This document shows positions 1 through 7,419 of a DNA stretch of 64,000 bases, piece by piece; positions within the stretch are counted from its first letter, which is position 1, and each line of letters starts with the position of its first letter. The DNA comes from Peribacillus sp. FSL E2-0218 (lineage in GTDB: Bacteria; Bacillota; Bacilli; Bacillales; DSM-1321), in NCBI RefSeq assembly GCF_037992945.1, contig NZ_CP150304.1, forward strand, positions 499,501 to 563,500. Reading direction: 5' to 3'. The notes under the pieces were generated by a model. The model was not told where the DNA came from. It made no database searches and saw only the letters and a program-made list of their open reading frames with translations. A program made the position numbers and the translations under genes.

Positions 1-858
1 ATCAGTGACTTAATGAAGAAGTTAAACGAATTGAGTCCTGATGAGCTTAAACCGGATAAACCGTCATTTTTTGCGCGTATGTTCGGTAAGCTGTCCGGTT
101 CCGTTCAGGAAGTGCTTTCTAAATATCAAAAAACTGGCGCGCAAATTGACAGAATCAGCGTGAAGCTTGACCGGAGCAAGAATATCCTGCTTTCGGATAT
201 CGTCATACTGGAAAAACTTTATGAAACGAATAAGGACTATTTTCAGGCGTTGAATGTCTATATTGCTGCCGGGGAAATCAAACTGGAAGAAATTCATGGG
301 AAAACGATCCCTGAGCTGAAAAAATCCGCTGAATTAAGCAATGACCAAATGAAGTTTCAAGAGGTCAATGATATGCGCCAATTCGCCGAGCGACTGGATA
401 AAAGGCTGCATGATTTGAAACTGAGCCGTGAAATCACGATTCAAAGCGCACCGCAGATCAGGCTGATTCAAAACACGAATCAGGCGCTAGTCGAGAAAAT
501 ACAGTCTTCGATCATGACGGCCATTCCTCTTTGGAAAAATCAGGTGGCGATAGCCTTGACCTTAATCAGGCAGCGCCATGCAGTTGAAGCGCAAAAGCAA
601 GTTTCCAAGACTACCAATGACTTGCTCTTGAAGAACTCTGAAATGCTGAAAGTAAATACCATTGAAACGGCAAAAGAAAATGAACGGGGACTTGTCGATA
701 TTGAAACATTAAAGAATACTCAAGCTAACTTGATTTCGACATTAGAAGAAACGATGAGAATCCAAGAAGAAGGCAGGCATAAACGGCGACAGGCGGAGCA
801 GGAACTGGCATCGATGGAAAATGAATTGAAGCAGAAACTATTGGAGATAAAGGGATAG
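1..858 (+). CDS. TelA/YceH family toxic-anion resistance protein, 3' part
   Basis: The reading frame is open from the first base of the window, so the true start lies upstream; about 285 C-terminal residues are present. The sequence is highly charged and helical, and the stretch around SDIVILEKLYETNKDYF with the following AAGEIKLEEI is typical of the TelA family (Bacillus YceH, about 360 residues). The last ~50 residues form a Lys/Glu-rich coiled coil. TelA proteins are linked to tellurite and toxic-anion resistance and often sit near TerD-like stress genes; the mechanism is unresolved. The downstream nitroreductase starts 13 bp after the stop, so the two may be co-transcribed. Family assignment is good; the substrate is unknown. 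Confidence 0.87.
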   Translation: MSDLMKKLNELSPDELKPDKPSFFARMFGKLSGSVQEVLSKYQKTGAQIDRISVKLDRSKNILLSDIVILEKLYETNKDYFQALNVYIAAGEIKLEEIHGKTIPELKKSAELSNDQMKFQEVNDMRQFAERLDKRLHDLKLSREITIQSAPQIRLIQNTNQALVEKIQSSIMTAIPLWKNQVAIALTLIRQRHAVEAQKQVSKTTNDLLLKNSEMLKVNTIETAKENERGLVDIETLKNTQANLISTLEETMRIQEEGRHKRRQAEQELASMENELKQKLLEIKG

Positions 859-871
859 GGGGAGAACGGCA

Positions 872-1441
872 TTGGAAATAATGGAAGCGATAAAAACGAG
901 GCGAAGCATAGGAATCGTTAAGCAAGACCCTGTACCTAAAGAAATCATCGAGCAAATCATCGAGGCGGGTACATATGCACCAAACCATCATCGAACGGAG
1001 CCGTGGCGTTTTTTTGTATTGACAGGGGAAGGCAGAAATAAACTTGGCCATGTATTCGAGGAAATAACAAGGATTGAAAATGCAGATGACACACCGGAAA
1101 GCTTGATCAGCAAACTTGAAAGGCAAAAGAAAAATCCTCTGAGGGCACCGGTCATCATCGCAGTGGGCATAGAGCCCAGTGATAAGAATAATGTCCTTGT
1201 AGCCGAAGAGTATGCCGCAGTGAACAGTGCCATCCAAAATATGCTGCTTGCTGCACATTCCCTCGGGCTGGGTGCAGTGTGGAGAACGGGAAAAATAACT
1301 TATCATGAGAAGGTGCGGGATTTCTTCCGTTTATCCTCAAAAGGTGAAGTGCTGGCATTCATTTACTTGGGCTTTCCTGACATGGAGCCGAAGCCTGCCA
1401 AGAAAACACCGATTGATCAATTGACCACCTGGATCGGGTGA
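872..1441 (+). CDS. Nitroreductase family protein (FMN-dependent oxidoreductase)
   Basis: The product has 189 residues, the usual size of a single-domain nitroreductase. I chose the TTG at 872 because a purine-rich AGGGGGAGA lies just before it; an ATG at 881 is the alternative. The N-terminal KTRRSIG-type FMN phosphate-binding arginines, the APNHHRTEPWRF motif that packs on the flavin, and the C-terminal LGFPDMEPKP segment are all family hallmarks. Such enzymes reduce nitro-aromatics, quinones or enones with NAD(P)H in the cytosol; the natural substrate cannot be read from sequence. It follows telA closely and is followed by a strong terminator. A second, related nitroreductase is encoded at 59047-59613. 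Confidence 0.88.
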   Translation: MEIMEAIKTRRSIGIVKQDPVPKEIIEQIIEAGTYAPNHHRTEPWRFFVLTGEGRNKLGHVFEEITRIENADDTPESLISKLERQKKNPLRAPVIIAVGIEPSDKNNVLVAEEYAAVNSAIQNMLLAAHSLGLGAVWRTGKITYHEKVRDFFRLSSKGEVLAFIYLGFPDMEPKPAKKTPIDQLTTWIG

Positions 1442-1449
1442 AATGAATG

Positions 1450-1485
1450 GCTGCAGCAGTGAAACATCCTGCTGCAGCTTTTTTT
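1450..1485 (+). terminator. Intrinsic terminator after the nitroreductase gene
   Basis: A perfect 10-bp stem (GCTGCAGCAG with CTGCTGCAGC) and 9-base loop is followed by seven T residues, directly behind the nitroreductase stop. Confidence 0.93.
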
Positions 1486-1594
1486 ATTGGAGGGACTTCG
1501 GAAAGGACAGGCTTCATTTCAAGTGACGAGTGCGGATTTAGGTTGTACAATACATAGGAAGAATAAATTATGATGAATTAGGATGTGTCTATAG

Positions 1595-2101
1595 ATGAGA
1601 ACGATTGATCCATTTGAGATTCTCGATGGAAAAGCGATTAAATTTCTGGATGTTTTTGGCGTCGAGGATGGGATTGCTTTAAAGAGCAAATATGAAGATA
1701 AAACGTATTGGATATATGATTATTATTGCATGCATCAGTCATGTGACTGTCAGGAAGTGTACCTTGAATTCGTGGAGGCCCGCAAAAACAATAACCAGGC
1801 AGGGCAGCATTTTGGGATTCGCGTATCTTTCAGCGATCATAAATTCACCCTAGAGGACTATAATATATCCAAGCAAAAGGCGATGGATATTGCGGAAGAC
1901 ACGTTAAAGTACAGCAACGACATCATGGCGTTATTTAAGCAGCGGTATCAGCAAATGAAGGAAAAAGGAACGCAAATCATCATGGAAAGTGCAAAGGCAG
2001 CCAAAATGCCTCATGTTCATACAGAACCAGTTATCGGAAGAAATGAACCATGTCCTTGCGGAAGCGGAAAAAAATACAAAAAATGCTGCGGAGCAGCTTG
2101 A
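1595..2101 (+). CDS. SEC-C metal-binding motif protein
   Basis: This 168-residue protein ends in the SEC-C signature NEPCPCGSGKKYKKCC, a short zinc-binding module also found at the C-terminus of SecA and in YchJ-like proteins. The first ~145 residues are not recognised; they carry their own cysteine cluster (CMHQSCDCQ, residues ~47-55), suggesting a second metal site. The start is the ATG at 1595, preceded by a weak purine stretch. The gene stands alone between two terminators. A role in metal handling or in binding ribosome or protein partners is only a guess from the motif. Confidence 0.85.
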   Translation: MRTIDPFEILDGKAIKFLDVFGVEDGIALKSKYEDKTYWIYDYYCMHQSCDCQEVYLEFVEARKNNNQAGQHFGIRVSFSDHKFTLEDYNISKQKAMDIAEDTLKYSNDIMALFKQRYQQMKEKGTQIIMESAKAAKMPHVHTEPVIGRNEPCPCGSGKKYKKCCGAA

Positions 2102-2110
2102 TCGATCTTG

Positions 2111-2144
2111 GAGGGTGACTCGAAATAGAGCGCCCTCTTTTTTT
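2111..2144 (+). terminator. Intrinsic terminator after the SEC-C gene
   Basis: A 7-bp stem GAGGGTG/CGCCCTC (one G-T pair) with a 13-base loop is followed by seven T residues, ten bases after the stop codon. Confidence 0.88.
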
Positions 2145-2164
2145 GTAAAAAATTGAAAAAATAG

Positions 2165-2193
2165 TAGCGAAATAAGAACGTTTGTTCTATAAT
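2165..2193 (+). promoter_or_regulatory. Putative SOS (LexA/DinR) controlled promoter before the intracellular protease
   Basis: GAACGTTTGTTC at 2176-2187 matches the GAAC-N4-GTTC core of the Bacillus LexA box. It is immediately followed by a consensus -10 TATAAT at 2188-2193. A weak -35 (TAGCGA, 2165-2170) lies 17 bp upstream, so the box would fill the spacer, a normal position for LexA repression. Outer positions of the box deviate from the consensus. The first open frame downstream starts about 215 bp later (isp). The assignment is by motif only. Confidence 0.5.
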
Positions 2194-2225
2194 TGATTAT
2201 ACCAGATATCAACAGATAAAGAAAT

Positions 2226-2271
2226 AAAAAGTAGGATTTTAGACCGAATTTTCTAAAAACTTCTTTTTTAT
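2226..2271 (+). terminator. Imperfect hairpin with T run in the isp leader
   Basis: An imperfect stem (inner TTTTAGA/TCTAAAA plus outer pairs) is followed by TTCTTTTTTA. It lies about 35 bp after the predicted TATAAT and could end a short leader RNA or act as an attenuator for isp. It is A/T rich, so it may also be weak or fortuitous. Confidence 0.35.
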
Positions 2272-2309
2272 TTTCAAAAATCTGGTATATATAAGAGAGA
2301 AGGTTTTTT

Positions 2310-2385
2310 TGATCTCATCTCTTTCAACGGTAGACGGCAACCAGACGGGATGCGAATCCCTGCACTGATGGCAGTTTAACTTAAT
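2310..2385 (+). other. Unassigned structured 5' leader of isp
   Basis: The ~75 bp before the isp ribosome binding site are much more GC-rich than the flanking A/T stretch. They contain the small hairpins GGGAT-GCGA-ATCCC and CTGC-ACTGATG-GCAG. I cannot match this to a known riboswitch family. It may be a leader structure or the remains of something else. Confidence 0.3.
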
Positions 2386-2407
2386 GAACGAAGGAAGGGG
2401 TAATCAA

Positions 2408-3406
2408 ATGACAAGAGAAAAAAGATTAATACCTTACAAAGTTCTTGAAGTAATGGAAACGGTGAAAGAAAAGATTCCCGAGGGCATCGAGCTTGTGAAA
2501 GCCCCTGCAGTTTGGGAAAAAAGCAATTATGGTGAGGGTGTTGTAGTCGCCGTCATCGATACAGGAATTGATAAGGAGCATCCAGACCTCAAAGAGAGAA
2601 TCATTGGCGGGAAGGATTTTACCAATACCGGAGATTTTCAAGATGATAACGGGCATGGAACACATGTATGCGGTACGATACTGGCTTCCATTAATAACGT
2701 TGGTGTAGTGGGAGTGGCTCCGAAAGCAAGCATTTTGGCCTTGAAGGCCTTGAATGGGCAGGGTCAAGGTGAAATAGATTGGATCAATGGAGCCTTGGAG
2801 TATGCGATCAATTGGCAGGGGCCGAATGAAGAAACGGTTTCGGTCATTTCACTTTCACTTGGGGGGCCGCCGGATGAGGCGGAACATAAGCTGATTCAAA
2901 GGGCCATCCAGAAGGACATTCTTATTGTTTGTGCGGCTGGGAATAGCGGGGATGGGCGTCATGAAACCGATGAATTGGATTATCCAGGTGCGTATCCAGA
3001 GGTAGTGGAAGTCGGAGCTGTGGATTTAAGCAGAAATTTAGCGGATTTCTCAAATACGAATGATGAAATTGACTTGGTTGCGCCAGGAGTCGATATACTC
3101 TCTACGTATCCAGGTAATAAATATGCCAGACTCAGCGGAACATCAATGGCAACTCCGCATGTAAGCGGTGCAGCAGCTCTCTTGAAAGTGATAGCTGAAC
3201 AGGACTTTGGCCGCAAGCTGACAGAGGCAGAATTGTATGCTCAGTTAGTGAAAAGTACGGAAGATTTGGGAATCAGTAAAAAAGCACAAGGCAATGGGCT
3301 GCTCAACTTAACCATTGCGGACCAAAGGGTTGAAAAATCTATTAAGATTACCATAGAGTCAGAGAACCTTAAATTACCGAGTAAATCAGTGGTCATGGAA
3401 TACTGA
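2408..3406 (+). CDS. isp: Intracellular subtilisin-like serine protease (Isp)
   Basis: A subtilase of 332 residues, close to Bacillus IspA (about 320), with no signal peptide. The start at 2408 is chosen over an ATG at 2384 because GAAGGAAGGGG ends 7 bases before it. The N-terminal LIPY motif (residues 6-9) is the autoinhibitory element known to plug the active site of intracellular subtilisins. The catalytic triad is visible as D51 (VIDTGID), H83 (GHGTHV) and S246 (GTSMATP), with the oxyanion Asn in AAGNSG. It degrades cytosolic proteins, typically in stationary phase. It is monocistronic; a LexA-like box lies upstream, which would be unusual for this gene. The identification is very secure. 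Confidence 0.94.
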   Translation: MTREKRLIPYKVLEVMETVKEKIPEGIELVKAPAVWEKSNYGEGVVVAVIDTGIDKEHPDLKERIIGGKDFTNTGDFQDDNGHGTHVCGTILASINNVGVVGVAPKASILALKALNGQGQGEIDWINGALEYAINWQGPNEETVSVISLSLGGPPDEAEHKLIQRAIQKDILIVCAAGNSGDGRHETDELDYPGAYPEVVEVGAVDLSRNLADFSNTNDEIDLVAPGVDILSTYPGNKYARLSGTSMATPHVSGAAALLKVIAEQDFGRKLTEAELYAQLVKSTEDLGISKKAQGNGLLNLTIADQRVEKSIKITIESENLKLPSKSVVMEY

Positions 3407-3440
3407 CAAAAAAGGTGTCCCAGGATTCTTGGGACACCTT
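3405..3440 (-). terminator. Terminator for ycnJ-ycnI, shared hairpin with isp
   Basis: A perfect 11-bp inverted repeat (AAGGTGTCCCA/TGGGACACCTT, 3412-3440) lies between the convergent isp and ycnI genes. The A run at 3407-3413 gives a U tail for minus-strand transcripts; on the plus strand the tail is weak. Confidence 0.88.
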
Positions 3441-3451
3441 ACTCAATAATT

Positions 3452-4120
3452 TTATCGTTTATTTTTTCTTAGCGCTGCAATAAGTGCTACAAGGGACAAG
3501 ATCAGTGCTATGACAGATAGGGTGATGATCAGTGTTTCATTACCATTACTTTTATCATCTGCTGTTGCCGTGTCCTTTGAATTGTCGGTTGCTTTGGAAT
3601 CATCGGTTGCAGCTTCATCTTCGTGCCCGTGATCAGGGGACTCTGCATCAGCCTTTGGGGCTACCGAAATTTGCGTTACTGAATGCGGTAGGGCGGAACC
3701 TTCATCACCGCTCCATTCGACGATTTCACCATCTTTATAATATTGAAAGGCGTCCCAAGCGACCTTCGTTTCTTCTTTAGGGTTTTGGGCAATGAATGAG
3801 AATTGCTGGAATTGTCCAGCGGATATGCCTTCACCGGTTGCTTCCCAAGTTACCGTTTTAACACGCCCATCCTTATCTCCTTCAGTTGTCACTTTCCATC
3901 CTGGTACAGGCTCATAGCTTTCAAAGGTAACCCCTTCAGGAACCTTTAAAGTCACTTTCGTTGTCGGCGTTTCTTTTTCGACTGGAACTTTTATCGAGTA
4001 GGTTTCCCATGCCTCAGGGGCAGATGAACTAGGTTTGACAGTAACGTGTGCATTCGCCGAACCAGCGAATATGAGTAATGCTGCAAATGTAGAGATGAGT
4101 AGTTTTGTAATGTTTTTCAT
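3452..4120 (-). CDS. ycnI: YcnI-like copper-associated protein (DUF1775)
   Basis: This 222-residue exported protein has a signal peptide ending ...SANA, leaving a mature N-terminus beginning HVTVKP. An exposed N-terminal His is the copper ligand described for the DUF1775/YcnI family, and conserved tryptophans (AWETYS, PGWKV) are present. A low-complexity D/K/T/S-rich linker (residues ~160-190) leads to a C-terminal transmembrane helix and a basic RKNKR tail, so it is anchored outside the membrane. It lies 18 bp behind the CopC-CopD gene, as in the Bacillus ycnKJI operon. It probably acts with YcnJ in copper acquisition. Confidence 0.9.
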   Translation of the reverse strand: MKNITKLLISTFAALLIFAGSANAHVTVKPSSSAPEAWETYSIKVPVEKETPTTKVTLKVPEGVTFESYEPVPGWKVTTEGDKDGRVKTVTWEATGEGISAGQFQQFSFIAQNPKEETKVAWDAFQYYKDGEIVEWSGDEGSALPHSVTQISVAPKADAESPDHGHEDEAATDDSKATDNSKDTATADDKSNGNETLIITLSVIALILSLVALIAALRKNKR

Positions 4121-4138
4121 CAGTATAATTCCCTCCAG

Positions 4139-5773
4139 TTATGAATTCCCTATAAAAATTGTAAAATCAGCATTGATCGAATCGAGATTTTCCGTTAAAC
4201 CGTGAACATGAATATTCCACTTTCCTGGCAAGGTTAGTATAGACTTTGAGGTGAACTTACCTTTGGTTTTCCCCTGCAATTGCAGCTTTATTTCACCGCC
4301 CTGCCCATCTGCAGGCTGCATCGTGAGGGTTAGCTGCTCGATATCAGCAATTGGCTCACCGCCATTTGCCAGTTCAACTTGAATCCGGTTATCCCCGACT
4401 TCATTCGGGGTGACCATTAATGTAACCTCATTGTTTTCTTCTGTCTTTATCGTTTTTTCAAATGGTCCGGGAGAAGACATCGCAGTTTGGACATTAGTCA
4501 ATAGAGCTGCAACAAGGAGTACTGCCACACCAATTCCAAGCTCGATTCCTGCGCTATAGCCCAGTTTTTTCGTTTGCTTTTTCCCCTTGAGGAAATGCCA
4601 GGCACCTAAAACGATCATGATTGTCATGAGAACGATTTTCGCAAGCAATAATTGACCATAGGTTGTGTTGAACAAGGAATGGATGGTCGGTACATGCTGC
4701 AGGCTGCTATATATGCCGCTAATGACCAGGATGATTACACATGCGAAAGCCCATCTGGAAAACCTTTGAATGATCGTCCAGTAAAAGATTTTTTTATCCT
4801 CCTGGACTGCCTGCCGGTCGGCTAGCCCAGGCAATATCACCAATAAGGCCATAAGTCCGCCCATCCATAATGCCATCGACAATATGTGGAGGAAATCCAT
4901 CAAGACGGCGAGAACGTGATTAGGAACGGCTGCCGTATGTCCAGTTAAAGCCTTACCAAGCATTAAGAAGGCCGTCAGGATAAAAGAAAGGAAGGGCAGA
5001 GCTTTATTCAAGGGATTCTCAAGCATGAAATAAAGAGCTAAAAATAGAAGGATCAACATGAGTATTTGAATGATCCAGATGGTACCGAAGCTTGTGCCAT
5101 TCAGTACTTCCTTGATATATGTCCCATTAAAAGCATCCGTCCAGCCCACGCCAGCGTCAATCGTCACCTTTAAAGGCAGGCTGCAGAAGGTGGCAAGAGC
5201 TAAACCAATGTAGGAAATCCATAGATATAGACGTGCTCTTCCGCTAGCTTGAAAAAGGCGGGAGTCCTTCGTTAAAGATAGGCGGAAAAATAGAATACCA
5301 GCAACGGCCGCGAAGCTTATGTATTGAAGGCCTTGCAAGAACACATTTATGGAAGTCGGAAAACCTGCGTTCATTTTTGAATGATCTTGGTCTGATAAGG
5401 AGGCTGAGTCGCCGAATTGAAAGGGGATTGTCCCTTCGATCGGATGGCCGTCACTCGAGACCACTCTCCATTTAATATAATAAACGCCTTCATCGACAGT
5501 GCCTTTCCACTTAGCTTCCAATATCTTCTCGCTTTGTTCCGATATGGCGCTTTTTTGAACGGGAACCTTCTGTCCATCTTGACTGAAGACTTCAAGCGAA
5601 TGGAAAGCCGGCTGTATATTCTCGCTGAATTGAATGCTGATCTTTTCAGGAAGAGTATCCATGGCTTCATTCGGGCTAGGATTGGAGCTAATTATTGTAG
5701 CATGCCCAAAAGCCATTGCCGGGTATAGAAATAAGGTAAATAGGCTGATTACCAGCCATAAGTAATTCTTCAT
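4139..5773 (-). CDS. ycnJ: CopC-CopD fusion copper transport protein (YcnJ-like)
   Basis: A 544-residue membrane protein. A signal peptide (ending MAFG) is followed by a CopC domain (~residues 24-125) whose mature first residue is His (HATIISSNPSPNEA). Eight or so hydrophobic segments (~145-430) form the CopD region. A C-terminal YtkA/CopC-like extracellular domain (~440-540) completes the protein. This is the domain order of Bacillus YcnJ, proposed to import copper. The gene is first in a two-gene minus-strand operon with ycnI. The copper-responsive repressor gene ycnK, adjacent in B. subtilis, is not seen here. Confidence 0.91.
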   Translation of the reverse strand: MKNYLWLVISLFTLFLYPAMAFGHATIISSNPSPNEAMDTLPEKISIQFSENIQPAFHSLEVFSQDGQKVPVQKSAISEQSEKILEAKWKGTVDEGVYYIKWRVVSSDGHPIEGTIPFQFGDSASLSDQDHSKMNAGFPTSINVFLQGLQYISFAAVAGILFFRLSLTKDSRLFQASGRARLYLWISYIGLALATFCSLPLKVTIDAGVGWTDAFNGTYIKEVLNGTSFGTIWIIQILMLILLFLALYFMLENPLNKALPFLSFILTAFLMLGKALTGHTAAVPNHVLAVLMDFLHILSMALWMGGLMALLVILPGLADRQAVQEDKKIFYWTIIQRFSRWAFACVIILVISGIYSSLQHVPTIHSLFNTTYGQLLLAKIVLMTIMIVLGAWHFLKGKKQTKKLGYSAGIELGIGVAVLLVAALLTNVQTAMSSPGPFEKTIKTEENNEVTLMVTPNEVGDNRIQVELANGGEPIADIEQLTLTMQPADGQGGEIKLQLQGKTKGKFTSKSILTLPGKWNIHVHGLTENLDSINADFTIFIGNS

Positions 5774-6052
5774 CTTGGTATGCCATCACCCTTTCATTAG
5801 GTTATGTAAGCTTATTATAAAAGGAAAATGTGAAAAAACAGTGAAAATAAATGAAGCATCCAAAGGCAGTTTCAAGGCTCGATGGATTTAGCTAACGATA
5901 ATGTCAAAGTGGACTGGCTCCAGTCATTATAGACATGTAAATGATAAGTTGACAATGGAAATGGTGCACCTCATTCACCCAGCTTTAGAAATAATTAAGG
6001 TTTCTTTAGTATTATAACCTTATTATGCTTGCTGGAATCATAGGGGGATACA
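5774..6052. other. Intergenic region between ycnJ and the broken cadherin-domain gene
   Basis: About 280 bp with no supported gene. It must hold the divergent promoters for ycnJ (minus) and for the former secreted-protein gene (plus). No clear CsoR or YcnK-type operator palindrome could be picked out by eye. Confidence 0.4.
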
Positions 6053-7339
6053 ATGCTTAACCAAGGAGTAAAGGAAAAAAGCATGAAGGTGCTTTTGGCT
6101 GGTTCTCTCATTGGCATGGGGACATTCACGTACTTGCCTGATGCTAACGCTGCAAAAGCCGGCATCGCACAAGAGGTTAATACGATAAATGTTCTGTCAA
6201 AGTTAGAGATAGAAGGGGCTTCTCTCAATTAAGATTTTTCAGAAAGTGTACATGACTATCGAGCAACAGTCGAGAATGATATTGAAAAGATCGACTTGCA
6301 TGCCGAAAGTCAAAGTGAGAATGCCGCCATTTTCGTGAACGGTACGAAGCTGATAAATGGTGTGGCCAGGAACCTGCCTCTTCAAACAGGCATGAATAGG
6401 TTTGAAATTACCGTCAGCGATGGAATTAGTGAGGCGGTTACCTATACCGTCGTAATCGAAAAGCTTGAAAGTGGCGATAATCGCTTAACTTCAATCGGGG
6501 TTATCTCAGGGCTCGCTGGCTTTTAATCCCAATGTATCATCGTATCATGCTTCGGTGGAGAATAAAGTCAAGAGCGTTACGATATCTCCATCCTTGAGTG
6601 ACCGTGCGGCTCATGTAGTGGTTAATGGAAAAGATGTAACGAAAAGTGGTGTGGAGGTTCCGCTTCCGATTGGTGACACAGCAGTGAAGATTATCGTGAC
6701 TGCAGAAAATGGGGACGAAAGAACCTACTTGCTTACGATTACGAGGGCTGACGGCAAGAAAACGGAAAAGGAGGAGAAGGATACCTCTCAAGAGGATAAG
6801 GGGCAAAAGCAACCAGCAATCGAAACGCCCCCTTCGACTGGAGCGGTTAAAGCAGATACTCTTTCTGCTCGTACATTTAATGATCAAAAAGCGACAAATG
6901 TCAGTCACACAGGAAAGGCAGCACAGCCTGAAAATGTTTCAATCCAAAAATGAATGCCGGTATAGATAAGGGATCGGCAGCAGAGCGTGTAGAAAAAGAG
7001 GATGAAGCTCCTGCATTGAACCATTTGACAGCATCAACAGGAGAATGGAATAAACCCTTTCTTTCGAATGAGTATACATACCATATTGAAGTGGATAATG
7101 ATGTGAACTCTGTGGAATTGGACGCTGCAACAGGAGCAGATGTGACAGCCATCGAATATGACGGCGGAAATAAAAAAAAGGTGAAGGTAAAGAATAAAGC
7201 GAAAACAGCCATTTCCGTTACCGTTTCAAAAGATGCGAAGCGACGTACTTACGTGCTTGTTTTCGAAAAGGATATGAAAGTGGAATTGGATGAGGAAGAA
7301 ACTGTGGATGATGCCAAACAAGAGGAAAAAGGGGATTAA
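6053..7339 (+). pseudogene. Broken gene for a secreted protein with three cadherin-like beta-sandwich domains
   Basis: The locus opens with ATG 6053 behind AGGGGGA and encodes a signal peptide ending ANA/AKA. Three consecutive domains follow the cadherin-like beta-sandwich pattern: L-x-x-L at each start, V/YxYxVxVxN, and TYT/TYLLTI/TYVLVFEK at the ends. The frame is broken three times. An in-frame TAA at 6230-6232 lies within domain 1. A frameshift near 6515-6530 follows, where frame 2 ends at 6526 but homology resumes in frame 3 (FNPNVSSYHASV). A second frameshift lies at the A5 run near 6946-6950. A Lys/Glu-rich linker separates domains 2 and 3. The intact protein would have had about 425 residues and was probably a cell-surface or extracellular protein. 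Homopolymer sequencing errors could explain the last shift but not the stop codon. Confidence 0.83.
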
Positions 7340-7386
7340 TTGGGGGGTGGGAGATAAAGTTCAACACGGGCTTTAGGCGATTTTTC

Positions 7387-7419
7387 CTAAAAAAAAGGAC
7401 AAGTTCCAATACTTGTCCT
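7387..7419 (-). terminator. Terminator of the PAS histidine kinase gene
   Basis: Stem AGGACAAG/CTTGTCCT (7396-7403 and 7412-7419) overlaps the stop codon. The A8 run at 7389-7396 supplies the minus-strand U tail. Confidence 0.87.

Noticed and set aside
872..1441. Tandem duplication with the nitroreductase at 59047
   Set aside because: The two proteins share family motifs but are clearly divergent and 58 kb apart; they are ordinary paralogues.
2310..2385. tRNA-like element because of GCGAATCCC
   Set aside because: No acceptor stem, anticodon arm or CCA-proximal pairing can be drawn.
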